From positions 1-64,000 of the forward strand of contig CAMTOV010000002.1 of assembly GCA_947074235.1 (NCBI GenBank): a stretch of DNA of 64,000 bases. Direction: 5' to 3'. Positions within the stretch are counted from its first letter, which is position 1, and each line of letters begins with the position of its first letter. Made by a program: the position numbers and the translations under genes. The DNA comes from an uncultured Bacteroides sp. GTDB lineage: Bacteria > Bacteroidota > Bacteroidia > Bacteroidales > Bacteroidaceae. Shown here piece by piece: positions 52,322-63,102 of this stretch. The notes under the pieces were generated by a model that was not told the origin of the DNA, searched no databases, and saw only the letters and a list, made by a program, of their open reading frames with translations.

Positions 52322-55300
52322 TTATACAGCTGTATTAATATCCTCTAAACCAGTTTGCTCTTTCCCTTCATTATTTAATCGGTACTCTGTAGGCGATACA
52401 CCATACATCTCTTTAAATGAAGAAGAGAAATGTGATAGGGTAGTAAATCCAGTTGCATATGCAATATCCGAAATGGTTAGGTTTTTCTGCATAAGTAATG
52501 TAGCAGATTGTTTTAGTCTTATGTTTTTTATGAAATCTCGTGCAGAGAGATTAGTCAATTCTTTCAATTTTCTATATATGTGTACACGACTTATTCCCAC
52601 TTGTTGTGCGAGAGTTTCTACGTTTAAATTTGGATTAGAGATGTTGTCATTGATTGTTTTCATAATCTTCTCCATCAGAATCTCGTCTGCTGTCTTAATC
52701 TCTATTTTTTGTATTTTATCATTTTGCTCTTGCACCCCACTAAATTTAGTTTGTAATAAGTGTCTATTTTGTATTAAATTAGTGATAGTACTTTTTAATA
52801 TTTCTATATTAAACGGTTTCACGCAATATGCATCAGCGCCTATTTCCATACCTTCTACTTTGTCTTCTAACCTCGACTTTGCTGTAAGTAGAATCACCGG
52901 AATGTGATTAATGTTTATATTTTGTTTTATCTTTCTACAAAGCGTTAATCCATCCATTTCTGGCATCATCACATCGCTAATTATAATATGTGGCGGTTTA
53001 GATAATATTGAATCGTAAGCTTCTTTTCCATTGCGGCATGTATTTATTCTATATTCTTCTCCTAGTTGTAATTGTAGGTAATCACGAATATCATCTTCAT
53101 CTTCCACAATGAGAAGTCTTAAATTAGTCTTGGTTTTAGCCTTTTTATTATTGATTGTTGTTTCATCTATTACTTCTAAAGCTTTCTTCAAAGATTGCTC
53201 TTGAGAGTTAGGAATAGTAATTATACTAGATTGATTAATATGTTCAATTTCGCTATGATCTATGTGAGAACACCCTAGAGGAATTCGTATTATAAAGCAA
53301 CTACCTTGTTTATCTTTTCTATTTTCTGCAATAATCTCTCCTTGGTGCAACTCTACTAAAGAACGGCATAAGTGTAGTCCTATTCCAGTACCAAAGTTGC
53401 TTTGCGTTACATCATTATTAATTTGATAAAAACGTTCAAATATTCGGTCAATTTTGTTTTTATCTAATCCTATTCCTGTGTCAGAAATTCTTATTTCAAA
53501 GTAGTTTTTTAATGCATCTTTAAAGTTAGGATTATAGCCTGATGTAAGTTTTATATCTATTTCACCATTATCAGGAGTATATTTAAAAGCATTAGAAAGA
53601 ACATTCATTAATACTTTATCAAAATTGTTGATGTCTATCCAAGTGTCTAGAGAATCTGTACTATGCTCAAAAGTAAACTTTATCTTCTTTTTTTGAGCCG
53701 GATACTCAAATGTGAGCATAATGTCTTTGATAAACTCTATAATATCAGTTTTTTGATATTTAAGATACATTTGACCTTTATCAATTTTTCTTATGTCCAT
53801 TAATTGATTGATAAGCCTAAGGATGCGTTGAGCATTACGATAAATCATTGCATATGTTTTCTGATGCTCTTCGTTGTTTTTTTCAACTAATAGTTTTTCT
53901 AATGGACTAATTATAAGAGACATTGGTGTGCGAATCTCATGTGAGATATTAATAAAGAACTGAAGTTTTGCTTCATTTAATTGTTCAATATGCTCTCGTT
54001 TCATAAGCTCTCTCTTGTGCAACATTCTAGTTCTAAATATATTATACAATCCAAGTAAAATTAGGAAAACAATAAAGATATAAATAGTATATGCCCACCA
54101 AGTTTGATACCAAGGTGGTGATATAATAATCTTTATAGAATGAGCCTCCGAAAATTCGCCATGATTAGTAGTTCTTACATGAAAAGTATATTTTCCAGGA
54201 GGCAGGTTGTTGTAAGTTACCTTGTTTTCTCCGCCGCCTGTGATTGACCATGAGTTGTCTAACTCCTCTATCATATATTGATAGAATACATGCTCTAAAC
54301 TATTGTATTGCAGAGTTGAGAAAACTAAAGTAAAGGTGTTGTCTTGATGCGAAAGTTGAAATAAATTTGCATCCATTACTGGATGATAAACAATGGGTTT
54401 TCCTCCCGATTCTAATCCTTTGTATACACGCTTATTTGAAACATAAAAATCAGTTATCCATATTCTCGAATCATTTACAATTGGTTCTATTCGTTGAGGC
54501 GTAAAATAGGTAATACCATTTGTTCCTCCAAAATAAAGGTTGCCTTGACTACCTTTATAAAATGCTCCATGGGTAAATTCATTACCCTGCAAACCATCAC
54601 TAGCATAATAATTAGAAAATCGATTTATATGTGGATCCAATTTACTCAATCCCATATAAGTACTTATCCATATATTTCTATCATTATCCTCCGATATGCC
54701 ACAAATTACATTATTGGGCAGCCCATCTTCTATAGAATACCGCTTTAAATCTTCAGTTCTTTTATTGAAGTAATAAAGCCCATCTGTTGTTCCAGCCCAT
54801 ATGTTTCCAGCACGGTCTTCTTGAATTACATATCCAACACGGTTTGTTATGAGTGTGTTTACACCTCTGAAATTTATGAAGTTTTCTGTTTCAGGGTTAA
54901 AACAACTTATTCCTTTGTAATGTCCCATCCATATTAAACCATCGCTATCACAAAAAATATAATTAATCCAGTCGTTGGCCAACTCATTAGCACTTAAATC
55001 ATTCTTTTCGTCTTTTAGAGATTCATAATGATTAAGCTCTCCACTTAATATGTTGTATTTATAAAATCCCGATCCATATGTCGCTATATATAAGTTTTTG
55101 TTTTTATCCTCACAAACTGAAAATATTTTCTTGTCCTCAATTTTTATAGGGAAACTGCATTTTCCAGTTTTGCGATTAAGCTGAGAAATACCACTAGAGT
55201 AAGATCCTAGCCATAAGTTCTCTTCAGAATCTTCAAAAATAGACATGATGGTATTGGGTACAGAGTTTTCTGATGTATTTGGTTTATAATGACGTATCCT

Positions 55301-56446
55301 TTCTCCTTGAGAATCTATTTCGTAAAGTCCTTCATTGTCTGTTCCTACCCAGATGTTCGATTTTTTATCTTGATAGATAGACATTACACAACTTTCGCCT
55401 ATTGGATTGTGAAAAATAGATTTAGCACCAAAATATTGAAATGGATTTGTTTGTTGTGGTAAAAAAACAATTCCTTTTTGAAAAAGTCCAATCCATAAGT
55501 TTTTATTTTTATCTTGAAGTATGGAATGTATTTTGCCATCCGAAAAATTGATTGGCGCATAATTAAACTTAACATCATCAAGTGTTTGATTGTGTGCATT
55601 ATAGATTTTCATTCCTTGCCCATCAGTTCCTACCAATACTCTATCGTCCATCATTGAAAGACAATAAATAGATAAATTGCTTTGTGTTACATGTTTAACG
55701 GGTATAAAGCGCTTTTGTAATTTATCATATCTTGATAAACCATTTTTTTGAGTTCCTACAAGAAGGTTTCCATGCGTATCTTCTATTATTGAGGAGATGT
55801 TGTTGTCATTTATATCTGGGTATTTAAATAATTGAATTCTATCAGTTTGGGGAGAATAATAAATCAAACCATTATTTTCAGTCCCAATCCATATATTATT
55901 TTCCGAATCTTCATAAATACTGTTGAGATAATAATAATCTAATCGCTCCATAATATGATTTATGGAGTAAGCTTTGTTTTCAGTTTTGTTATAATTAAAT
56001 ATACCTTGTCCGCTTGTGGAAATCCAAATTTCACCATTGTGTAGTTCGCACATTTGTGCAACATGGGCGTAAACCTGTTTGTCTTCACGTAACAATGGAA
56101 TCTCTTGAAATGAATCAGTATCTCTATTATATTGCATTAATCCATTAATACATCCTACTAGTAATTTTTGATCACTTGTTTCAAATAGCGTTCTTACATA
56201 GTTGTTTTTTATGGTGGTGTTATCATCAGGTTGATGAATATAATTAGAAAAACGATATCCGTCATATTTATTCAAACCAAACTCTGTAGCAACCCAAATA
56301 AAGCCTCTTTCATCTTGAAAAAGTTGATTAATAAGGCTGTTTGATAATTCACTATCTGTGGAGTATAACTTGCCTATTTGTGCTTTAATGTTGAAACAAG
56401 ACAGTATGAAAATAAGATATATAAATAGATATAACCTTCTGTTCAT
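52322..56446 (-). CDS. Hybrid two-component system regulator (HTCS) of the xylan-type PUL
   Basis: 1,374 residues. Order: signal (MNRRLYLFIYLIFILSCFNIKA); two seven-bladed Reg_prop beta-propellers (about 30-700, repeats like IWIGTENNGL); Y_Y_Y domain (about 705-775); membrane helix (about 780-802); histidine kinase with phospho-His836 in ISHEIRTPMS and an ATPase domain; receiver domain with phospho-Asp1158 in ISDVMMPEMDG; AraC-type helix-turn-helix (about 1260-1365). The periplasmic part binds an oligosaccharide, and the cytoplasmic part phosphorylates itself and activates transcription. Its divergent neighbour is susC, the likely target. Confidence 0.96.
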   Translation of the reverse strand: MNRRLYLFIYLIFILSCFNIKAQIGKLYSTDSELSNSLINQLFQDERGFIWVATEFGLNKYDGYRFSNYIHQPDDNTTIKNNYVRTLFETSDQKLLVGCINGLMQYNRDTDSFQEIPLLREDKQVYAHVAQMCELHNGEIWISTSGQGIFNYNKTENKAYSINHIMERLDYYYLNSIYEDSENNIWIGTENNGLIYYSPQTDRIQLFKYPDINDNNISSIIEDTHGNLLVGTQKNGLSRYDKLQKRFIPVKHVTQSNLSIYCLSMMDDRVLVGTDGQGMKIYNAHNQTLDDVKFNYAPINFSDGKIHSILQDKNKNLWIGLFQKGIVFLPQQTNPFQYFGAKSIFHNPIGESCVMSIYQDKKSNIWVGTDNEGLYEIDSQGERIRHYKPNTSENSVPNTIMSIFEDSEENLWLGSYSSGISQLNRKTGKCSFPIKIEDKKIFSVCEDKNKNLYIATYGSGFYKYNILSGELNHYESLKDEKNDLSANELANDWINYIFCDSDGLIWMGHYKGISCFNPETENFINFRGVNTLITNRVGYVIQEDRAGNIWAGTTDGLYYFNKRTEDLKRYSIEDGLPNNVICGISEDNDRNIWISTYMGLSKLDPHINRFSNYYASDGLQGNEFTHGAFYKGSQGNLYFGGTNGITYFTPQRIEPIVNDSRIWITDFYVSNKRVYKGLESGGKPIVYHPVMDANLFQLSHQDNTFTLVFSTLQYNSLEHVFYQYMIEELDNSWSITGGGENKVTYNNLPPGKYTFHVRTTNHGEFSEAHSIKIIISPPWYQTWWAYTIYIFIVFLILLGLYNIFRTRMLHKRELMKREHIEQLNEAKLQFFINISHEIRTPMSLIISPLEKLLVEKNNEEHQKTYAMIYRNAQRILRLINQLMDIRKIDKGQMYLKYQKTDIIEFIKDIMLTFEYPAQKKKIKFTFEHSTDSLDTWIDINNFDKVLMNVLSNAFKYTPDNGEIDIKLTSGYNPNFKDALKNYFEIRISDTGIGLDKNKIDRIFERFYQINNDVTQSNFGTGIGLHLCRSLVELHQGEIIAENRKDKQGSCFIIRIPLGCSHIDHSEIEHINQSSIITIPNSQEQSLKKALEVIDETTINNKKAKTKTNLRLLIVEDEDDIRDYLQLQLGEEYRINTCRNGKEAYDSILSKPPHIIISDVMMPEMDGLTLCRKIKQNININHIPVILLTAKSRLEDKVEGMEIGADAYCVKPFNIEILKSTITNLIQNRHLLQTKFSGVQEQNDKIQKIEIKTADEILMEKIMKTINDNISNPNLNVETLAQQVGISRVHIYRKLKELTNLSARDFIKNIRLKQSATLLMQKNLTISDIAYATGFTTLSHFSSSFKEMYGVSPTEYRLNNEGKEQTGLEDINTAV

Positions 56447-56794
56447 GTTTTTTTATAGTATAGATGATTCTGAACAAAAATAGAAATAATAAGTCTAATA
56501 AAGTAATGTTCAGCTAAATTAATTTGCTTTTTCGAATCAATATTTTTAATGTAACATAAATGAAATGAATTGTAACATTCAGACAAATGGTGTAACGTTT
56601 GAATATAATACTAGAAACAAGTATATAATTAAATCTATATAATGTGTCTTATTTTTGTATCAAGTGAAATATACTTATTTAATCATAAATTTAAAAGATA
56701 TGAAAACGTAGTTACCCTTAAACGAAAAAACAGATTATTACCTTAATTATTAAGAACAAGAACATTGTTGTTATTCATTAAACTAATTTCAATT
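56447..56794. promoter_or_regulatory. Divergent HTCS-susC control region
   Basis: 348 bp without a gene. Minus-strand -7 box TATTTTTG (plus-strand CAAAAATA, 56475-56482) serves the HTCS gene. Plus-strand TATTTTTG (56650-56657) serves susC and gives a leader of about 130 nt. Between them are three GTAAC direct repeats (56551, 56572, 56592). The leader holds a three-codon ATG AAA ACG TAG and a weak AACAA/TTGTT hairpin near the start codon. Confidence 0.55.
56549..56600 (+). repeat. Phased TGTAAC direct repeats, candidate HTCS operator
   Basis: ATGTAACAT, TTGTAACAT and GTGTAACGT have GTAAC starting at 56551, 56572 and 56592, spacings of 21 and 20 bp (two helical turns). They lie about 50-100 bp upstream of the susC -7 box, where an AraC-type activator would bind. 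Confidence 0.6.
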
Positions 56795-59700
56795 ATGAAA
56801 TGCACAAATCAATTTCTCATGCCTTTTAGGCTATTATTTCTTTTCTGCCTGATTCCAATTTGGGCATTTTCACAGGATATAACTGTGAATGGTGTGGTAA
56901 AAGATGCCACAGGCGAACCGATAATCGGCGCGAGCGTTGTACAAAAAGGTACAAGCAATGGTGTTGTATCTAACTTAGATGGTGAATTTAGAATTAAAGT
57001 TCCCGGAAATAGTGTAATAGAAGTCTCTTTTGTGGGTTATAAGAAAGCTGAAGTTCCAGTAAATGGTAAAAATCAGCTTAACATTACTTTAAAAGAAGAC
57101 GCTGAATTATTAGATGAAGTGGTGGTGGTAGGTTACGGACAAATGAAGCGTTCAGATATGACTGGTTCAGTAGTTTCAGTAAACGATGCTGCAATCAAAA
57201 AATCAGTTCCTACTTCAATTGATCAAGTACTTCAAGGTCGTGCTGCAGGGGTTATGATTCAAGCTAACTCAGGTACACCAGGTGCTAGCTCGGCTATTCG
57301 TATTCGTGGTATCAACTCGCTTAATGCAACAAATCAACCCATTTTCGTAATTGATGGTGTTGTTGTTGATTCTGCTACCGATGATGAGGCTAGTAATCCT
57401 TTATCAAATATTAATCCTGCAGATATTGTTTCTATGGACGTCTTGAAAGATGCCTCTGCAACAGCTATTTATGGTGCTCGTGCATCAAATGGGGTAATCA
57501 TGCTTACAACAAGACGTGGACAAGCAGGAATTGCTACTATCAATTATGATGGTTATTATGGATGGCAGTCTATGCCTACTCAAATTGATATGATGAACTT
57601 GCAAGAATATGCAATGCATCACAATGCACGTGCAGAAGCTGGTATCGTAACACAAAGTAGCGCATTTGTTCGTCCTGATTTGTTGGGCAAAGGTACTAAC
57701 TGGCAAGATGAGCTCTTTAGAAATGCTTTCACTACAGGTCAGAACCTTTCTATTACTGGGGGTTGCGAATCAATGACTTATGCCATCAGTGGTGGTTTCT
57801 TAGATCAAGATGGTATAGCAATTGGCTCTGGATTCAAACGTTTGTCACTTCGCTCTAACATTGACGCTCAAATGCGTAAATGGTTAAAAGGGGGTATTAG
57901 TTTCTCTTTAGCCGATTCTAAGCAACAAGTTGGTACAGATCAAGGAGTTATTATGAACGCTTTGACACAACAACCATCTGTAGCTGTGTCTAATCCTGAT
58001 GGTTCATTCGATGGCCCAGATGATGTTTGGATGCCTGTTAACTCGGTAGCTATCGCAACTATTCGAGATAACTATAATAAAAAGGTTAATTTCCGTACTA
58101 ATGTATATTTGGAAGCTACTATTATTGATGGACTTAAATTGAGAACGGAGTTAAGTGCCGACTACAATAATAATAAGTTTTATTACTACGAACCAGATTA
58201 TAAATTAGGTGTATTGGTCAATAATACTCGTACAAGTAAATGGACGGCCGTTAATTCTAAGTATTGGAGCTGGAGAAATATACTTACCTACGATAAAACA
58301 ATCAAAAAGAACTATATTCAAGCAATGGTTGGTCAGGAAATGAGTCACTCTCATTGGGAAACTCAAACAAGTGCAGCTACTGGATTTCTTTCAAATTCGG
58401 CAACTGATCCAAGTGCTGGTGACTTGACTAAGTCTAGTGGTACAGGTATGAAAACCAACAGTTCATTGTTGTCTTATTTCGGACGTGCATTCTACTCTTA
58501 CGATGATCGCTATTTGCTTACTGGTACAATTCGTAGAGATGGTTCTTCTAAGTTTGCAAAAGGTAATCGCTGGGGATGGTTCCCATCAGCTGCAGTCGCT
58601 TGGAAAGTAAGCAACGAGAGTTTCTTGAAAGAAAACGATGTGTTGAATAACTTAAAAGTTCGTTTTGGTTGGGGTGCTACTGGTAACCAAAATGTTGAAA
58701 ACTGGGCATACATGGCTTTGTTGTCTTCTAAAACAACTCCTTGGGGAACAGGTGTATTAAATGGTAATACAGCCAATCCTGATTTGAAATGGGAAACTAC
58801 TCACTCTACAAATATTGGTCTTGATGTAAATTTATTCAATAACCGTATTGAGTTTATTGCTGATATCTATTATAAAAAGACAAAAGATCTATTGCTTCAA
58901 CTTCCATTGCCTTCTTATCTTGGCTCTGATGGTGCAGGTGCAGCATCAAATCCTTGGGCTAATGTCGGTTCTTTGCGCAATAAAGGTATTGAGTTGACTT
59001 TAAATACAGTTAATATCGATCGTAAAGGTTTCCAATGGCGTTCAAATTTAGTATTCTCACTCAATCGTAATAAAGTATTGAGCTTAGATACTGAGAGTGC
59101 TTCAATTGAAAAATCATTCAGAGTTGGAGATGATAACAATGTTGTTACTCGCACTGTAGTTGGTCAACCTATCGGACAGTTCTGGGGCTATAAAGTAATT
59201 GGCCGTTTTGACAAAGCTGAAGATTTCTACTATAAAGATGGAAATGGTAATGTTAATCAAGTTGCTATTCCAGAAGGTTCTTCTATTGAAGAGGGAAAAA
59301 CGTGGATTGGCGATTATATGTTTGCCGATTTAAACGGTGACGGTGTAATCAACAATAGTGACTGTACATTCATTGGCAATCCAGAGCCTAAATTTACTTG
59401 GGGTTTTGGTAATACTTTATCTTGGAAAGGTTTTGATTTAACTATATTCTTATCAGGTTCTTATGGCAATGATGTTATGAACTACAACCGTCGTTGGATT
59501 GAGAATGTACGTGTAAACAGTAACTTGATGAAAACTGCAGCCAATTATGCACGCGTAGAAATGATTGATCCTAACGGACCTAATGACTATAGAAATCTAT
59601 ATGTAGCTAATGCTGGTAGTACTTCTTTACCACGTATTTCGGCTTCAACAACCAATGCTAACAATCGTGTGAGTGATTTATATATAGAAGATGGTTCATT

Positions 59701-59938
59701 TATTCGTATACAAAACATTTCATTGTCTTACAACTTCCCTAAAAGTCTTGTTAGCAAAATTTCTTTGCAAAATTTGAAGTTGTATATGAATTTGCAAAAC
59801 GTATATACTTGGACCAATTACAAAGGTCTAGATCCAGAAGTAGGCTGTATGTATGGTGATGCTTTGATGAGTGGACTTGATTATGGACGCTATCCTTCAC
59901 CTCGCATGTATACATTTGGTTTAGGTATCACTTTCTAA
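56795..59938 (+). CDS. SusC/RagA-family TonB-linked outer-membrane transporter
   Basis: 1,047 residues from ATG 56795 (the track's TTG 56765 is unlikely). The signal peptide ends WAFSQ. Next come the carboxypeptidase-like domain (VNGVVKDATGEPIIGASVV), the SusC TonB-box region DEVVVVGYGQMKRSDMTGSV, the plug (IRIRGINSLNATNQPIFVIDG) and a long barrel ending MYTFGLGITF. With SusD it imports glycan oligomers across the outer membrane. It is first in the operon, 18 bp before susD. Confidence 0.97.
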   Translation: MKCTNQFLMPFRLLFLFCLIPIWAFSQDITVNGVVKDATGEPIIGASVVQKGTSNGVVSNLDGEFRIKVPGNSVIEVSFVGYKKAEVPVNGKNQLNITLKEDAELLDEVVVVGYGQMKRSDMTGSVVSVNDAAIKKSVPTSIDQVLQGRAAGVMIQANSGTPGASSAIRIRGINSLNATNQPIFVIDGVVVDSATDDEASNPLSNINPADIVSMDVLKDASATAIYGARASNGVIMLTTRRGQAGIATINYDGYYGWQSMPTQIDMMNLQEYAMHHNARAEAGIVTQSSAFVRPDLLGKGTNWQDELFRNAFTTGQNLSITGGCESMTYAISGGFLDQDGIAIGSGFKRLSLRSNIDAQMRKWLKGGISFSLADSKQQVGTDQGVIMNALTQQPSVAVSNPDGSFDGPDDVWMPVNSVAIATIRDNYNKKVNFRTNVYLEATIIDGLKLRTELSADYNNNKFYYYEPDYKLGVLVNNTRTSKWTAVNSKYWSWRNILTYDKTIKKNYIQAMVGQEMSHSHWETQTSAATGFLSNSATDPSAGDLTKSSGTGMKTNSSLLSYFGRAFYSYDDRYLLTGTIRRDGSSKFAKGNRWGWFPSAAVAWKVSNESFLKENDVLNNLKVRFGWGATGNQNVENWAYMALLSSKTTPWGTGVLNGNTANPDLKWETTHSTNIGLDVNLFNNRIEFIADIYYKKTKDLLLQLPLPSYLGSDGAGAASNPWANVGSLRNKGIELTLNTVNIDRKGFQWRSNLVFSLNRNKVLSLDTESASIEKSFRVGDDNNVVTRTVVGQPIGQFWGYKVIGRFDKAEDFYYKDGNGNVNQVAIPEGSSIEEGKTWIGDYMFADLNGDGVINNSDCTFIGNPEPKFTWGFGNTLSWKGFDLTIFLSGSYGNDVMNYNRRWIENVRVNSNLMKTAANYARVEMIDPNGPNDYRNLYVANAGSTSLPRISASTTNANNRVSDLYIEDGSFIRIQNISLSYNFPKSLVSKISLQNLKLYMNLQNVYTWTNYKGLDPEVGCMYGDALMSGLDYGRYPSPRMYTFGLGITF

Positions 59939-59956
59939 TCTAAAATACGAAAAACA

Positions 59957-61669
59957 ATGAAAAGAAAATATTTATATATATTAATGATGGCGGGAGGTAT
60001 TTCTTTAAATAGTTGTGAAGACTTCCTAGACCAAAACAATAGCACCAATTTGAATCAAGAGTCATTTTTCGATTCAGATAAGGCTGTAGAGGCAGCAACT
60101 GCTCCTCTATATAATTATGTGTGGGCCAACTTCAATGATAAGTTCTACTATGGTATGGGCGATGGACGTGCAAATAATATCACAGCACAATGGTCATCAT
60201 ACATCTATCCCTATACTAATATGAATGAAACATCTTTAAGCGATGGATTGGATGGTGCATGGGGTTCGTTGTACTCTGTGATTGCTCAATCAAATAATAC
60301 AATCAATAATATTAGAAACTTCTCGGCAAGCACTGTTTCAGAAACAGCAAAACAGCAAGGTGTAGCTGAAGCACGTTTCATGCGGGCTACTGCTTATTGG
60401 TATTTAGGCTCCTTGTGGGGTGCAGCTATTATTTACGAAAATACTTCTGATTTAGTAAATAACTATGTAGTCCCAGCAAGCCGTCGTTCAGATGTGTTTG
60501 AGTTTGCAGTACGTGATTTAGAATATGCAGCAAAATATTTGCCTAAAACAGCTTCTGCTACCGGACGTTTAACACAAGCAAGTGCTTACGGCATGTTGTC
60601 TCGTATATATCTATCAATGGCTGGTGTTACTTCAGAGGGTTCTTACGATGGCAATAATTTGGCTACCGATTTTAATAGAGGTACGCGTAACTCATACTAT
60701 TTAAACTTAGCAGCTAAGGCAGCTCAAAAAGTAGTTACTAATTCAACTTATAGCTTAATGCCCAACTATGGCGATTTGTTTACTATCGAAAATAATAACT
60801 GTCAAGAGGTGCTTTTCCAACTTCAATGGCTTAAAGGCTCGACTGATGCAATTGGTTGGGGCGCAAATCAAGCTATAACAGCATTTTTCGGATGGTCTAC
60901 AATGGTGGCCGATGGAACAAACTGGGGTGGTGCAACTTGTTGCTCATGGGATTTATTCCAAGAATATGATCCACAAGATGAAGTCAGAAAGCATCACTCA
61001 ATAGCTAGTTATGGTGCACATTATCCTGATTTATACAAAAAGGGTGGTGGTTATACTTATGGTGTGACTGAATCAGCAAGTACTAATGGGGCTAACATCA
61101 AAAAATATGTTGTCGGTACTAATGAAGATAATGGGGTGAGCTACAAACAAAGTAGTGGTATTAATACCCACATGTTACGTTTGGCTGAAGTTTATTTAAA
61201 CCTTGCTGAGGCAGTATTAGGTAATAATGCCTCAACCTCAGATGCAACTGCACTTTACTACTATAATGAAGTTCGCAAACGTGCTGGTATGCCAACAAAA
61301 TCTTCAATTACTTACGATGATATTCGTTACGAACGTCGTATAGAACTAGCATTCGAAGGACAATATTGGTATGATTTGATTCGTCGTTCTTACTACAAAC
61401 AACAAGAGGTGATCAATTATTTGAATAATCAAAATAGAAATGCAGGATACTCATATAGTTCTGAAGTTGGTGAGTATGAAATTAGCGAATCGTATGTTGC
61501 TCCAGGTAAAGGAGTAGCAATTGCTACAGCAAAGAGTTTGACTTTGCCTGTTTCAGATGTAGACCAAAACAAGAACCACTATCTTAAGTCGAATACGGCT
61601 GGTGAGTTGGAAACAGTTGCTTATGCTTTCGGTGAAAAGGAAGTAGTTACAGAAGATTTATACAAATAA
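59957..61669 (+). CDS. SusD/RagB-family glycan-binding lipoprotein
   Basis: 570 residues. A lipoprotein signal has a lipobox at LNSC-EDFLDQ. An all-helical TPR-rich SusD fold follows, with the family C-terminal block YYYNEVRKRAGMP, YERRIELAFEGQYWYDLIRR and a final LPVSDVDQN region. It acts as the lid of the SusC channel on the cell surface and binds the oligosaccharide. It sits between susC and the glycan-binding protein gene. Confidence 0.97.
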   Translation: MKRKYLYILMMAGGISLNSCEDFLDQNNSTNLNQESFFDSDKAVEAATAPLYNYVWANFNDKFYYGMGDGRANNITAQWSSYIYPYTNMNETSLSDGLDGAWGSLYSVIAQSNNTINNIRNFSASTVSETAKQQGVAEARFMRATAYWYLGSLWGAAIIYENTSDLVNNYVVPASRRSDVFEFAVRDLEYAAKYLPKTASATGRLTQASAYGMLSRIYLSMAGVTSEGSYDGNNLATDFNRGTRNSYYLNLAAKAAQKVVTNSTYSLMPNYGDLFTIENNNCQEVLFQLQWLKGSTDAIGWGANQAITAFFGWSTMVADGTNWGGATCCSWDLFQEYDPQDEVRKHHSIASYGAHYPDLYKKGGGYTYGVTESASTNGANIKKYVVGTNEDNGVSYKQSSGINTHMLRLAEVYLNLAEAVLGNNASTSDATALYYYNEVRKRAGMPTKSSITYDDIRYERRIELAFEGQYWYDLIRRSYYKQQEVINYLNNQNRNAGYSYSSEVGEYEISESYVAPGKGVAIATAKSLTLPVSDVDQNKNHYLKSNTAGELETVAYAFGEKEVVTEDLYK

Positions 61670-61688
61670 ATTTTAAAGAAAAACTGAT

Positions 61689-63077
61689 ATGAAAAATTTA
61701 AAATATATAGGACTATTATCATTAACATTGCTTGCATTGTGCTTTACATCGTGCAACGATGATGATGATAAAATACAAAGTACAACCATCAATGTTGAGC
61801 AGATTTATCTTGAAGATTATAAATCTCTAGTTCCCGATCGTCCGGTAGATTTTGCTCGATTAGGTCAGCTAATCAGAATTGAAGGCGAAGGCTTCTTAGG
61901 TTTAAAGAAGCTGTATATTAACGGTTACGATACTTACTTTAATACAGCATACATCACAGATCGCTCTATGTTAGTGACAATACTTCCTAAAACACCAGTA
62001 GTTGAGGCAGAAGAGGATGTACGCAATACAATTCGTTTTGTAAAAGATAATACTGAGTTAGTTTACTCTTTTGTAATTCGTTCAGCTTCTCCATCTGTAT
62101 TAAGTATTAATAACACGCTTCCTTTAGCAGGCGAGAGGGTTATTGTTTATGGTAGTGGTTTGCACGAAACATCTTTGGTCACTCTTCCCGATGGAACAAC
62201 GGTTACAGATATCGATAGTGATGAAGATGGCGAATGGTATGCATTTACTATGCCTTCGGGTGTGGCTAAAGGTGGATCAATATACTCAGAAGGAGCAAAT
62301 GGCACAGCAGCTAGTCCTGAATACTTTAATAATAGCGATTGCATCGTTCTTGATTTTGATGGCAATGGATCACAAGGGTTTTGGAGCTGGAGCGAAACAG
62401 GTTCTATGATCAATGGAGATGATTTAGTAGATGATCCAACAAATAGTGGTCGTGGCAAATGTGTCCCAATTATACCAGAACGCTTGTTGGCAAATGGTAT
62501 TGCAGCAGGTAAATCGCGTGCAACTGAGTGTTGGACTGCAGGAACTGGCAATGAGCATGATGATTGGACTCGTATGTTTGATTATATCCCATCTACTACT
62601 CCTTTGACAGATGTGGCATTTCAATTTGATGTTTATGTACCTGAAGCATGGGTAGGCTCTGGTCATTTGCAAATCTGTTTATTCAATAACTTCAATTATG
62701 GAGGTATTGGTTCTGATGATGATGCAGATAATAAACAAACAGCTTTTTATGTACCTTGGATAGATGATGGTGCAGCTGTACCATTTACTACAACAGGCTG
62801 GCAAACAGTGACTATACCATTTAGTCAGTTCTGTAAATACGCTGCTGCCATTGCAGACAAGGAAGTAACTGACCCAACATTTCAAACAGTGGTTGATGAA
62901 CGTAATGCAGCTACATATATGAATTTTGGAATTGGCTTTATAAATACCGATTTTACCTATCAAGGTCTATCAGTTACGGCTGTTACATGCTCACCTAGAA
63001 TCTATTTAGATAACTGGCGTATAGTACCTTGTGCAAGCATTTTAGTTTCTGATTTTAACGATGAAGAAGCTGAATAA
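61689..63077 (+). CDS. Surface glycan-binding protein (SGBP) with IPT/TIG domains
   Basis: 462 residues with a lipoprotein signal and lipobox FTSC-NDDDDK. Two IPT/TIG-like Ig domains (about 40-120, LIRIEGEGFLGLKKLYINGYDTY; about 125-215, LPLAGERVIVYGSG) precede a C-terminal beta-sandwich (about 220-455) rich in surface aromatics (GSQGFWSWSETG), as in SGBPs of xylan and xyloglucan loci. It would capture polysaccharide at the surface. Its position right after susD and before GH10 fits a xylan PUL. Confidence 0.88.
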   Translation: MKNLKYIGLLSLTLLALCFTSCNDDDDKIQSTTINVEQIYLEDYKSLVPDRPVDFARLGQLIRIEGEGFLGLKKLYINGYDTYFNTAYITDRSMLVTILPKTPVVEAEEDVRNTIRFVKDNTELVYSFVIRSASPSVLSINNTLPLAGERVIVYGSGLHETSLVTLPDGTTVTDIDSDEDGEWYAFTMPSGVAKGGSIYSEGANGTAASPEYFNNSDCIVLDFDGNGSQGFWSWSETGSMINGDDLVDDPTNSGRGKCVPIIPERLLANGIAAGKSRATECWTAGTGNEHDDWTRMFDYIPSTTPLTDVAFQFDVYVPEAWVGSGHLQICLFNNFNYGGIGSDDDADNKQTAFYVPWIDDGAAVPFTTTGWQTVTIPFSQFCKYAAAIADKEVTDPTFQTVVDERNAATYMNFGIGFINTDFTYQGLSVTAVTCSPRIYLDNWRIVPCASILVSDFNDEEAE

Positions 63078-63102
63078 TTAATAACCCATAAAACGTTTAA
63101 AT

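Noticed and set aside
52221-52907. Plus-strand ORF of 228 codons overlapping the 3' end of the HTCS gene
   Set aside because: It mostly mirrors the AraC and receiver regions of the HTCS. No recognisable domain or promoter was seen.
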